From NCBI RefSeq assembly GCF_905147365.1, contig NC_056428.1, positions 5,238,001-5,302,000 of the forward strand: a stretch of 64,000 bases of DNA, given 5' to 3'. This DNA comes from Aricia agestis (taxonomy: Eukaryota > Arthropoda > Insecta > Lepidoptera > Lycaenidae). Both the position numbers and the translations under genes were made by a program. Below the pieces are notes generated by a model. The model searched no databases, was not told the DNA's origin, and was given only the letters and a program-made list of their open reading frames with translations. Positions within the stretch are counted from its first letter, which is position 1; each line of letters opens with the position of its first letter. Positions 21,341 through 31,680 of the stretch are shown one piece after another.

Positions 21341-21595
21341 CCTCTGTGGCTCAGTTGGTGGGCTGTTGGTAGCTCAAGCCGGGGGTCGCGGGTTCGAATC
21401 ACGCCGAGGGAACAAAAAGTTTTCAAAGTTCCTGGGTCATGGATCAAATATGTGTATCATATAATAAAAATCTTAAATATATGTATAGTATAAAAGTATT
21501 AAATATGTATTATATTTCCGTTGTCTGGTACCCGTAACACAAGTCCTTCAGGGTACTAAAGGGCCAATTGCCTGTCTTCGTGTGACCTTCTAGAT
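21341..21595 (+). mobile_element. tRNA-derived SINE, nearly complete
   Basis: The head has a good Pol III A box TGGCTCAGTTGG (about 21351) and B box GGGTTCGAATCA (about 21392). It is followed by the body 'gaacaaaaagttttcaaag', 'ttcctgggtcatggatc', 'tatgtgtatcatataataaa', 'ccgttgtctggtacccg' and 'aagtccttcaggg'. The tRNA part does not fold as a functional tRNA. The same body is found at 7870-8125. Its transcription would start at the head and be by Pol III, by family knowledge. Confidence 0.8.
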
Positions 21596-21664
21596 CTTTA
21601 TTTATTTTGATTCATCCCTAAGACTAGACTATCTATCTATATTTGGGATAAGCCTACATCCTTA

Positions 21665-21786
21665 GGGCCTGTTTCACCTGATAAGGCTATCCACCAATTA
21701 TCTTGACGGATCAAGTATGGGGAATCTGTCAAAAAGGTTGTGAATAGCCTATTAGGCATTTTATCAGAAAGTGGTGAAACAGGCCC
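21665..21786. mobile_element. 122-bp PIF/Harbinger-like MITE (gtttcacc family)
   Basis: Flanked by TTA on both sides (21662-21664, 21787-21789). Ends GGGCCTGTTTCACC and complement GGGCCTGTTTCACCAC. It shares ends and length class with 45431-45568. No coding. Confidence 0.85.
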
Positions 21787-21789
21787 TTA

Positions 21790-24165
21790 ATCTTTTTATA
21801 TTTTTACTAGATGACCGGCCCCCGTATCAAGTATCTTGCGAGAGCAATGCGATAACAATTATTGCGCGATAATTGCTCCAAAATCGCAGTTTCGTATCAC
21901 GTATCAGCCAAAACAATACGATTGCAATCGATCACTATACATGACACCATTATTTGCGACATTCATGACACCCAGCAATCACTCGCGCGATTAATGCTAG
22001 TGGATTCTTGATCGCTATTTTTACGTGATAAGGTAGCCAGTGAACTTTGTATAACTTCCCTCATAATAAGGACTTATTGGAGATTCATTTTCATTTAAAT
22101 ACTATTTTTCTTTTCAATATTTTCTTTTTTATACGTGTATTATCTCTGTAGTCACTAAACGCATATTAATTATTATCCTTAAGCGTTATGCGAATCATCG
22201 TTGGCTCCATGACTAATCTCACATTATACTATAAAATATGCTTCGCTTCCTGTGTCTACTGCTTTATTGTTTATTTTTATTATTGTTAAAGTGTTGTCTT
22301 TTATATTTACTTCAGCTTTGACTTCATTGCACTAAAATATTTGCGGTTATTAACCTGGCTCTGAAAGAGATTACTTTACTTTAATTTAAGCAAGTTTTAC
22401 AGAAAATTAATGGAATTTTTGTCAAGATATTTATTAAATTAATGTGATATCGTCAAAATCGTTATGTAGTCAAAATAGGTATTATTATTTATTTAAACTT
22501 ATAAAGATAATTTTACTAACATAATTTATAAGCCTTTACTAACAAATGAGTCTATGTAACTTGATTTAATAAACTATTTCATTTCATTTCATTTCATTTC
22601 ATTTCATATCTCCCTTGAATGGCCTTCAGACAATAATTGAGACCACTTCAAAATTCAATTCATATAAAATTTTACCTTATTTTTTTTTTACTTTATATTA
22701 TTTGAAACCAAAATAATGACCACTTACCTAAAATATTTTACAAAAATAAAGAAACAGACAATCCAATTTCACGGTCAGTCAAATATATTTTATCGACTAT
22801 TAGAATAGCATAATCACATGCTTAAAAATCAGTATGTACATAACTTTTCGAATCTAACGTCCCACGCCATACATATTTTACCATAGATTTCTTAAACTTC
22901 GTCACTATCATAAACCGTTATGATAACTCATGGTTCACCATTTCCATTTTCGAACGTAGAATAAAATTTGAATTTGAAGATAGGATTTAGGTGTTCTAAA
23001 AGAGTGACAGCTGCATTTGGCGAATGCCAAAATATTGGAAATTCTGATAGCGCAGGATTATTAGTGTTGCGAAAACTATCGATAGTTTGGACGATTGACA
23101 TGGATAGTGCTTCTAAGCTGTAAAATAAAGTAGGATGATAAATAAAATATGGTCCCGTTACTCTGTTTTTTAAGACTTAACCGATACAGTTACTCTGCTT
23201 AGTAAGTAGTTCGTAGGAATGTAAGTATGACAAAAAGTTAGAACTGGCTTGCAGAACCCATGTCCTGGATTACGATTTAGATCGGAGTGTATATTGTGCC
23301 TTCTTCAACGTAACGCTCTTACTTTAGTATCAAAAAATAAAGAAACTCTATACACAATGGTCACAACTTATCAATTTTGATTTAAGTACTAAAACTTTTT
23401 AAACTGTTTAAATCATTTTGTTTAATTGTAAGCAATGAAAGTGTTGCTTTGTGAACTTGTAATAAGACGCATGTCATACATAACGATTAACGTCCTGCCG
23501 TTTTTATTCATTTTGATCTCTAGATTCTGTTATTTTTTACACCTACGTAAACAAATAACAAACTCAACAAGATTATGTACTGCTTTTTGTGACGTAAGCC
23601 ACCTATTCTTTTTACTATTAGATCAAAATTAAAATTGAGCGCACAAAATTCAAGAGCCCATTTCTGACATCCATGATGATGAATTAGTTTTAAAGTTAAT
23701 ATTGTGTAATAGCAATACTTATCATGTTATCTCCCAAACAATGTTCCCATTGTTCCCTGGAACAGGTTACACCGATACGAGATTAAAGTGAAGATACCGT
23801 GAAATATCTACTTAAAAATTTAATAAGCTTTTTATCGATAATCGACGTTTTATTATCGACTGCACTATCAAGCCTGGCGCGTCACTATCGAATATAACGA
23901 AATTATTTAAATTTTATTTATACGCGACGGTCTAAGCTTTGGTTTATACCAGAAGTTTCTCATTATTATTTAGAAAAAACTAGAGAAGAATATAAAACAG
24001 CTTTTTTATCATAAATACATAAAGGTTAAATATCAAAAAATTGTATCCATAAATTTATAGTTCTTTACCCGTAGTCTTTACCATAATTCTATTATTGCTA
24101 TAATAATTCAATTTTTACAGTTCCGATAGGTACAGAGTATACATAGCAATATTATTTATATTTTA
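21790..24165. other. Long stretch without recognised elements
   Basis: AT-rich. A Helitron-like tip (ctagatgaccggcccccg) lies at 21807, and a remnant (gtgaactttgtataacttcc) near 22030-22060. A 16-base palindrome AAACTATCGATAGTTT lies at 23073-23088 and another TATCGATA near 23836. TATCGATA is the DRE/BEAF-type motif in flies but nothing else suggests a promoter here. No coding frame was recognised. An open stretch at 23435-23632 is leucine/isoleucine-rich and probably chance. Confidence 0.35.
22571..22607. repeat. (ATTTC)n microsatellite
   Basis: About seven copies of atttc follow 'ttgatttaataaact'. This is a common 3' terminus of CR1-type LINEs in Lepidoptera, but no coding remnant was found upstream. 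Confidence 0.8.
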
Positions 24166-24167
24166 AA

Positions 24168-24944
24168 CTAGCTGCCCCGGCAAACGTTGCTTTGCTATAA
24201 CTAGACATCGCCCAATGGTCGAAATTCGACCTTTCTTGCAACGACATTAGGACTACTACCTATATTTAGTTAAAATTTTTTGACTTCATCATAGTTTTTT
24301 TCAATTCTTGTCTCTGGGACTCAGCTGATCTCAGACTGGCCGTTTAAACATTGTCTAATAGTACTTAAATTAAATTAAAAAAAAAAAAAAACATTTTCAA
24401 TTTGTCAACTTGTTGTCAGCAGACTTCAACCACAAATAAAGTAATATAATTCGTATGTATAGGCTTGTCACTCAAAAATCTGTCATTTTTCCTAGTAGTA
24501 GTGTCGTAGTGTGTATAACGTTTTATTTGTTAAAAATATGTATGATAAAAGCATAATTTTAAAATAATATTAGCTCGATGCACTCCTTCACCATATAAAC
24601 TGTGCGAAATTTCATGCACCTACGTTTCCCCATTTTTCGTAAAAAGGGTTAGACAGTTTGTCTCTCACGTATTAATATATAGATAATATAAATTGAAGTG
24701 ACTAAATAAGCATGTTACCATGGTAACGTCCCGTCCCGTCCTGTCGCGCAAACAATGGTCGCCATCGTCTCGAGTTGTAATAATTTACTATTATTTATAC
24801 AACAAATGCACTTATCAATATAAAAAGTACCCAGTAGCCGATTCTCAGACCTACTCAACATGCTCACAAAATTTCATGAGAGTCGGTCAAGCCGTTTCGG
24901 AGGAGTACGGGAACGAACATTGTGACACGAGAATTTTATAAAGA
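24168..24944 (-). mobile_element. Outer Helitron, interrupted by another Helitron
   Basis: On the minus strand it begins TCTTTATAAAATTCTCGTGT at 24944, after an A, and runs through 'gtcacaatgttcgttcc' and 'cttatttagtcacttcaat' to about 24684. After the inner element it resumes as 'ttatagcaaagcaacg', 'tttgccggggcagCTAG', ending at 24168 before a T. The uninterrupted relative is 34089-34408, which has the same parts in order. Without the insertion it would be 294 bp, close to the relative's 320 bp. Confidence 0.8.
24201..24683 (-). mobile_element. Inner Helitron (ggtcgaatttcgacc hairpin), nested
   Basis: On the minus strand it starts TCTATATATTAATACGTGAG after an A and ends with the hairpin GGTCGAA-A/T-TTCGACC, 'attgggcgatgtCTAG' before a T. 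It therefore sits exactly in an A/T site of the outer Helitron. A second copy lies at 26039-26523 in the opposite orientation and a truncated copy at 51020. Non-coding, 483 bp, with a poly-A/T tract inside. Confidence 0.8.
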
Positions 24945-24993
24945 TTAAAATTCTTCTTAGTTCAAAAATTAATGAGACCACGTTGCATTATTT

Positions 24994-25312
24994 ATACGTG
25001 GGAGAGCCATGCTTCGGCATGAATGGGCCGGCTCGACCGGAGAAATACCACGTTCTCACAGAAAACCGGCGTGAAACAGCGCTTGCGCTGTGTTTCGCCG
25101 AGTGAGTGAGTTTACCGGAGGCCCAATCCCCTATTCCCTACCCTACCCTATTCCCTTCCCTTCCCTTCCCATCCCTACCCTTCCCTATTCCCTCTTAAAA
25201 GGCCGGCAACGCACCTGCAGCTCTTCTGATGCTGCGAGTGTCCATGGGCGACGGAAGTTGCTTTCCATCAGGTGACCCGTTTGCTTATTTGCCCCCTTAT
25301 CTCATAAAAAAA
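24994..25312 (+). mobile_element. Complete retroposon (ggccggcaacgc family), copy 2
   Basis: Same order of blocks as 17755-18083: 'cgtgggagagccatgc', 'cgaatgggcc'-type head, 'cagcgcttgcgctgtgtttc', a long T/C-rich block (cccta, cccttcc), the 'ggccggcaacgcacctgcag' core, 'catcaggtgacccgtttgc' and an A run. Very similar to copy 1, so relatively young. No clear target duplication. Small open frames across the core are incidental. Confidence 0.85.
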
Positions 25313-25630
25313 AACAGTATTCAACTTATTTTTTTTTTTTTTGTAAAATCCGCTTAGTAACAATGTTGATTCTCTTGTGAAACAACTTTATTAGAACTTT
25401 CACAATATTACGTCTATGTCGTCAAGATGAAAAGATCATAAACCGATCACATCTAATAACTCCATATATTACCGACCTAACCTGTTAATGATCATAAATC
25501 TAGATCAGCCTAGGCTCATGCATCTAGAAAGTCAAAACCATGTTTATATAATGATGGGCAATTTTAGTCGAAAGTGCACTTATCACAAAACGGTATGTAA
25601 ATCTATAAAGGAAGCTTGTTTGATATAATA

Positions 25631-25772
25631 TCCATACTAATATTATGCGAAAGTGTGTCTGTCTGTTTTTATAATTTAAATTTGGTATGGAGATACTTTG
25701 AGACCCGGCAAAGGATGGGGTTCCCGCGCCGTAAACGAGTTTTGGCGCAACGGAGTTGCGGGCGTCATCTAG
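25631..25772 (+). mobile_element. Lep1-like Helitron, internally deleted (142 bp)
   Basis: Starts TCCATACTAATATTATGCGA after an A and ends 'ggcgcaacggagttgcggg', 'cgtcatCTAG' before T. About 80 bases of the middle found in longer copies are missing. Both termini are intact, so it could still be mobilised in trans (inference). Confidence 0.85.
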
Positions 25773-26038
25773 TTAATAATAAAAAACTACATATGTATAT
25801 TTTTAATTTTATTTAAATGGTGAGATTAAAAAAACAATCATAAGGGTAGTAAGGTAAGTAAAAGTACGACGCGGAATAGGAGAGGAAGCAATATTATCTC
25901 CTCTGTCTGCTCTGCTGTTTCGTTTTCATTTTGTTTTTGTACGCAAAATATCCTCAATTAACAGTAAAATGATAATAATTGTTGTTGTATGGTGTTATTG
26001 ACAATTAAATAAATATTTTTTAATTGTCAGTAACACAA

Positions 26039-26523
26039 TCTATACTTATATTAATACGTGAGAGAAAAACTTTGTAACCCTTTTTACGAAAAATGGGGAA
26101 ACGTAGGTGCATGAAATTTCGTACAGTTATAGTTTATATGGTGAAGGAGTGCATCGAGCTAATATTATTTTAAAATTATGCTTTTATCATATATATTTTT
26201 AACAAATAAAACGTTACACACACTACGACACTACTACTAGGAAAATTACAGATTTTTGAGTGACAAGCCTATACATACGAATTATACTCTTTTATTTATG
26301 GTTAAAGTCTGTTGACAACAAGTTGACAAATTGAAAATGGATTATTGTTTTTTTTTTTAATTTAATTTTAGATACTATTAGACAATGCTTAAACGGCCAG
26401 TCTGAGATCAGCTGAGTCCCAGAGACAAGAATTGAAAAAAACTATGATGAAGTCAATATTTTTTACAAAATATAGGTAGTAGTCCTAATGTCGTTGCAGG
26501 TAAGGTCGAATTTCGACCACTAG
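26039..26523 (+). mobile_element. Helitron (ggtcgaatttcgacc hairpin), second copy
   Basis: Starts TCTATACTTATATTAATACG after an A and ends with the hairpin GGTCGAATTTCGACC directly followed by ACTAG and T. The inner Helitron at 24201-24683 has about 11 more bases between hairpin and CTAG. It is in inverted orientation to that copy, about 1.35 kb apart. Confidence 0.8.
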
Positions 26524-27060
26524 TAATTAAAATTATACTATCATCTATAAAAAATGTTACTTTAGATACTACAACACGTCGTAAAATTAAAATTAGTAGC
26601 ACAGTAAAAATAATATAGAGTCTGTACTCATCATACCTACTAGGTAACTAGCTAAAAGCCGAGCTTTGTGAGGGTTCGCGTCATTTTTCTGCGTGGTAAT
26701 AATCTAAGGCAGATTTTTCATATTTTAACAGTAACTGTAACTGACCGATGACAATTACACATCTAAGTTTTTCCGTAAATTGTACTACAAAAGTGCTCTG
26801 GTTGTGGAATATACTTTGGCCGGTACGTCAGAACTGGGGCCTACCACCACCTCTACTAAGCGACACTGTTTGACAATTTAAAAAAGTTGATATTACACAG
26901 CGGATTTACCAATGTTAATTGCATTTTTTTACTGTTTTTAGTAAAATTATATTTGAAAAGTGAGTACGGTAATCTTACAACAAAGTGTTCTGGCAACATG
27001 ATGATAGTTTTAGGAAAGGTCGTGGTAGACCCCTGCAAGCGTCATAAACTTTCGACGACT
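26524..27060. other. Unassigned, with a weak inverted repeat
   Basis: 'ggggcctaccaccacctct' at about 26838 and 'ggtcgtggtagacccct' at about 27018 form inverted ends about 200 bases apart, possibly an old MITE. A Helitron-like tip 'ctagctaaaagccgagct' lies at 26650. No coding frame recognised. Confidence 0.4.
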
Positions 27061-27066
27061 TGCCGT

Positions 27067-27132
27067 AGACTGCCGTCGACTGACGCCGACACGTGCCGCC
27101 GACTGCCGTCGACGGGCGCCGACGCGTGCCGC
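27067..27132. repeat. Two-copy GC-rich tandem repeat
   Basis: A unit of about 33 bases (gactgccgtcgac....gccgac..gtgccgcc) is repeated twice. It is strikingly GC- and CpG-rich for this AT-rich window and lies just before a small foldback. Confidence 0.65.
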
Positions 27133-27182
27133 CGACACATGCCGTTTGTTTGTATATTCCCGTTTGCCGTGCGTCAAGACTT

Positions 27183-27261
27183 ATAGGGTCAGCGCAGACA
27201 GAAACAGTGCGTTAATAAAATCTTCTCCACTACGCTCCGTTCTGTCTGCACCGACCCTTAT
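27183..27261. mobile_element. Short foldback MITE (gggtcagcgcagacag)
   Basis: Ends GGGTCAGCGCAGACAGAA and complement of GGGTCGGTGCAGACAGAA enclose about 40 bases. Flanked by TTA-like bases (tta/ata on the left, tta on the right), suggesting a PIF/Harbinger-type element, not proven. Confidence 0.65.
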
Positions 27262-27569
27262 TCATGAACAGGCACATCTATAATTATAATATCTATGGCG
27301 CGAACATAAAGTCATTGTCACGGCTATTCCGATAGACTTTCGGAGAACTGATCTCATTGTTTACACGGTACGAAAGATAAAAGTGAGAATTACACACGCA
27401 AAGAGTTGAAGGACGTCCGATGAAAACTCCATTGTTTTTACAGGTGAAACTTGCGAGTTGCGATTTTATGTTGTTAATTGGTAGATTCCCACGATGTGTA
27501 TTTGGGGAACATGGCTACTTTTTAACGAGAAAAATGGTTCCGGCTGAAAACATGAATATGTCGAAATAA

Positions 27570-28155
27570 CTAGCTGTTGCCCCCGACTTTGTCCGCGTGG
27601 ACTTTAGTTTATAGTTGTTCCCGTACATCGATTGAGTCGTTTACGCACAAATCAGAAAAGTTTCTCACGCAACATGCGAGGGAACCGCACATTTTCCGGG
27701 ACAAAAAATATTCCTTGTCCCAAATTCAAATTAGTATCTCCAATCTCCAGGCCAAATTTCATCGAAATAGATTAAATAGTTTAGGTTGTTAAACTAATAT
27801 CATGTACTTACTCTGCTGGCTCAGGCGAGAATCATAAAAGTTTATTGTGCAGGAACCGTATATTTTCCGGGATAAAAAGTATCCCTTGTCCTTTCCCGAG
27901 ACTGAAAGTATCTCCATACCAAATTCCATCAAAATAGATTGAATAGTTTACGTGCAAATCATAAAGGTATATTGTGCAGTAACCGTACATTTTTATGGGA
28001 CAAAATGTATCCTATATTCTTTTTCGGGACTCAAAGTATCTTTATACCTTTTATCTTTATATTAAATTTCAGCAAAATGGGTCCAGTCCTTTACGCGTGA
28101 TGTCGTGACCACGCGAAATATAACGTTCCGCGCAGCTTCGCCCGCGTAAATTAGA
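27570..28155 (-). mobile_element. Helitron with diverged internal repeats, 586 bp
   Basis: On the minus strand it starts TCTAATTTACGCGGGCGAAG after an A and ends 'cgcggacaaagtcgggggc', 'aacagCTAG' before a T. The interior repeats a block of about 120-140 bases three times (centred near 27720, 27900 and 28030): 'ccgtacattttccggga', 'aaagtatctccataccaaa', 'atagattgaatagttta'. Non-coding. Confidence 0.7.
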
Positions 28156-28159
28156 TATT

Positions 28160-28335
28160 TAACAGACAAATTAGTCCAAAAAAAATTGCCTATGATCCTT
28201 CACGTGGTCTACTTCTTATCTGTGCCAAGTAACAGAAAAATTGCTCCAGTAGTTAGTGAGATTAGCCCTTTCAAATAATTTCCTCCGTTTTTTTCCACAT
28301 TTTCCTCTATTTCTTCGCTCTTATTAGTCTTAGCA
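28160..28335 (-). mobile_element. Single unit of the 175-bp Helitron repeat
   Basis: On the minus strand it reads 'taagagcgaagaaatagagg', 'aaaatgtggaaaaaa', 'ggaaattatttgaaagggc', 'taatctcactaactactgg' and 'agcaatttttctgttacttg'. This matches one tandem unit of the Helitron at 60023-61059. The rest is replaced by a (TA)n tract. Confidence 0.75.
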
Positions 28336-28346
28336 TCATAAAATTT

Positions 28347-28635
<289 letters not shown>

Positions 28636-28704
28636 CTATTTCAAATTTGCGTCAGATTTATACTAATCAGATTCTAAATACTGAATCCCCTAGGGACTAG
28701 TATT

Positions 28705-28911
28705 TTGAATCTGATTTCAAACTTTAAATCTGATGTGACAACAAAATATTTCGTACTGCCAACGCGTTACTTCACCAGTCACCACGTCTCGCATGAAAAA
28801 TTCAAATCGGGTAAACCACTTGCCTCACTCGCAATAAATCTTAATCCGAAAGTTTTACTTCAAAATGATCCTTATTCCCTTGGCATAGATGATTTTTTGG
28901 AGGTAGAATAA
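28705..28911 (+). CDS. Unidentified short open frame with AATAAA behind it
   Basis: Sixty-eight codons, ending with a TAA at 28909-28911. The protein has no low-complexity bias, unlike most chance frames here: it contains 'YFVLPTRYFTSHHVSHEKF', 'KPLASLAINLNPKVLL' and ends 'DPYSLGIDDFLEVE'. The first methionine codon is a TTG or is internal, so this is better read as part of a longer, broken or spliced frame. An AATAAA lies at 28958-28963, 47 bases after the stop. I do not recognise the family. It could be a terminal exon, a dead transposon piece, or chance. Confidence 0.25.
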   Translation: MNLISNFKSDVTTKYFVLPTRYFTSHHVSHEKFKSGKPLASLAINLNPKVLLQNDPYSLGIDDFLEVE

Positions 28912-29250
28912 TCCTGTACCCGGGTATGTACGATCTAATTTGAGCTGTAATAACATAAATAAATTGCCCGTGCGAAGGAACAGCTGACAAATGAAGCCTA
29001 TGTGTATGGTAGCGGCTCTTATATAAATTAATTCAGACTATGTATCAATCATGAATGTTTGTGGTAACAATCCCAGTCATAATCATATCATTACATGATT
29101 CCTAGAAAAAGGAAAAAAATATTCTAAGTCGAAAAAGATATTTTGAAAACAATATAAATGTTCTTTCTCTGGAGAGGAGAACCATTAATTGCCAAATTTC
29201 ATCAAAATTCGCCTTGCTAATTAAATATGCTTCTAAAAATGTTTGTGTAT

Positions 29251-29413
29251 GTACCATCGAGGAAGTTGATTCCTATGCAATTGACAGACCAACGTTATTT
29301 TGTCGAATATGTCAATTCAATGTTAATTGTGATCTGTCAGCTGGGTTTGACGTAACGCAACCTACTTAGGTCCCCGATTTGCATAGGAATCAACTTTTTT
29401 GATAGTACATCGT
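29251..29413. mobile_element. MITE of the gtaccatcgag family, complete
   Basis: Ends 'gtaccatcgaggaagttgat' and complement of 'gtactatcaaaaaagttgat', interior 'gacagaccaacgttatttt', 'atgtcaattcaatgtta' and 'gctgggtttgacgtaacg'. It is the clearest copy of the family also at 6617, 42550 and 57690-58435. No coding. Confidence 0.75.
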
Positions 29414-29618
29414 AGACAGTAGATATACTTTAAAATATGCCATAATTTTACCCAGTTTTTCATATTCCATGAAAAAATACCAATGTATGGAAGACGAGAT
29501 TGACATTACAATTATTTACAAAATATTGCAAAATTTACTAGTCGGATCTATCCTTCCCCGTATTTTTGGGAAATATGTTTACGATCGTAACTTTCCGATA
29601 CAAATAACTAGATATTAC

Positions 29619-29668
29619 CGTAAATAGAGCCGTAAATAGAGCCGTAAATAGAGCCGTAAATAGAACCG
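29619..29668. repeat. 12-bp tandem repeat (ccgtaaatagag)n
   Basis: Four tandem copies of ccgtaaatagag with the last one changed. Followed to about 29840 by degraded words of Lep1-like Helitrons ('gatactttgaatcccggg', 'aaaatgtacggtaaccg'). Confidence 0.8.
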
Positions 29669-29839
29669 TACATTTTTCTGGGATAAAAAATATCCTAAGT
29701 ACACAAAGTATTAACTATTAACGTACCAAATTTCATTATTATTATAATTATTGGAATAGAGATACTTTGAATCCCGGGAAAGGGCATAGGATACTTTTTT
29801 ATCCCGGCAAAATGTACGGTAACCGCGCGAAGACTTCTG

Positions 29840-31680
29840 AAGGTCCAATTTTCTAAAACGTTTTACACGGAAACGCCTTTTTACATCGATTTTCTACACT
29901 ACCGTGGTAGATAAGATAATATAACAGATACTTGACAGATACAAACAACTGTGGCTGTAACAATCGCGGATTCCGCGCATGCGCACAACCCAACAGAACC
30001 ATCTGCGTTTCGTCAATTATTTGTACGAGTAATGAGCTGTTATGAGATCTGAGACTGACAAAAGAAAATCAAGAAAGTTTTATATACCTAAAGAAATAAT
30101 TTGGAAAACCTTTTAATAACCTAGGTTTGAATTACTATATCCTTCTTATAAATAACAGTATTTGAGCATATTATAATTAGTCAAGGTCTGTTAAGTGACA
30201 TTTTCAATATCAGACAAAGACAATCAGACCTTCTATATTATAATATAGTAATTATAAATTATTGTCGGTCAGTTTTTGTATAAGGAAAAATGTAAGGGTT
30301 CAACGAGACAAACCTAGCGAATCATGTCTCAACATCAGCAATCAGCATCTTTTCTACAGTGTAATGCACTTTGTATAGTTCACATTATAGTTCAATGAAC
30401 ATCTCAAGTCTCAACTCTTATTAACTCTCAAGATATCAGATGTATGAATCGTTTGACCTTGATGTTGTGTAGCTTTTACTTTTATCCTAGTACACGATTG
30501 ATATGATAAGCATAAATAAACATTAGCTTAATACTTAATAGCTTTTTTCTATGTGAAAAGAAAGCGATAAGGGAACATACCCATATTACTGGACCTATGT
30601 TTTAAGGGATGGACCTTAATGCTGGTTTTCTACTGAGAGCGGTAGAATAAAACAAATATTACCACTTTTTTACCGTTTTATCATGTTATGATTTAGTTCA
30701 AGGAGTTTAGTAGTAGACATGAGAAGAAAAGTAAAGACTCCCCAACAAAATAGAGAAATAATTCATCGTCTTTATTTAAATAGTCAATGTTATCAAAGCA
30801 TTTCTTAATTCCGTTAATAATTATTACCTACGTAAAAGTATTGGCATGTAAAACCTACAAAAGCATAAAACCCATTGAAAACCAAAATAATGTTATACCT
30901 AAATAATAATACTTAAAACCATTCGGCCATCGGATAAGAATGCGAAATATTACCAAATAATGCATAATAATATGTGAGCTGTTACAATTTTTTCAATAAG
31001 GTTACGATTGCGCAGCTGTCTAAATTTGTGCCTGCTCAAATATTTTGCATAGTATTCAGAATTTAAAAAAACATGCATTTTCATAAAATTTTGCGCATTC
31101 GCTGAGATTATAATTTATAATACTTATTATGGGGGAAGTCCACATTAAGATAAGATTTGCTTCAAAAACATTTTGAACTTTCGCATGGCACTATAGAAAA
31201 TCTTGTAATAAATATTGTAATTTGTATTGTAAAATAATAAATATCAAAAATACTATAATTGTTTTAATGAGCTACAAAATGTTATGAAAAATATTTGAGT
31301 AAGAAAATGAAAAGAATACACCAAATATTTAAATTAAAATGTCACCATAAACAATATCTTTAAAGTTTACTTAAACTAATAAAATACGCATTTAATGAAC
31401 TAAAATATAAATATTGATCACATAATAATAATAATAATACTCAATTTTATCAGCAATAGCATCTTAGGAGCTCAAGTCGATATAATGTTTGTAGCTATCT
31501 AGGCCCCGCGTGTTGACATAATTCGGGCATGCGCAATGAATATACATAAACAATGAATTTAGGACAAATTACCCTACATTAAACATTTAACAGCATTAAC
31601 AATGAATACGCTAATAAAGTACATTGCATCGCAGCCCCTCAACATTATTTCATTGCATATTTAAATAAAAATAAAAAAAA
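29840..31680. other. Long stretch without recognised elements
   Basis: AT-rich, no family recognised. It holds one CGCGCATGCGCA (29975-29986), a perfect match to the NRF-1/Ewg-type palindrome known from animal promoters, and 'gggcatgcgcaatg' near 31526. If the island at 31.7 kb is a minus-strand promoter, this stretch would be its first intron (inference). Confidence 0.35.

Noticed and set aside
21341..21415. Possible tRNA gene
   Set aside because: A and B boxes are present but the acceptor and anticodon stems do not pair well, and a SINE body follows that is shared with 7870-8125.
23073..23088. DRE-type palindrome AAACTATCGATAGTTT as promoter
   Set aside because: TATCGATA words are frequent enough in AT-rich DNA, and no CpG enrichment, start codon or transcript signal lies nearby.
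24201..26523. Long inverted repeat formed by 24201-24683 and 26039-26523 as one large element
   Set aside because: Each arm is an independent Helitron with its own A/T insertion site, and the sequence between contains a retroposon and another Helitron.
27577..27792. 71-codon open frame
   Set aside because: It covers the 3' end and first repeat of the Helitron at 27570-28155, which is non-coding in related copies.
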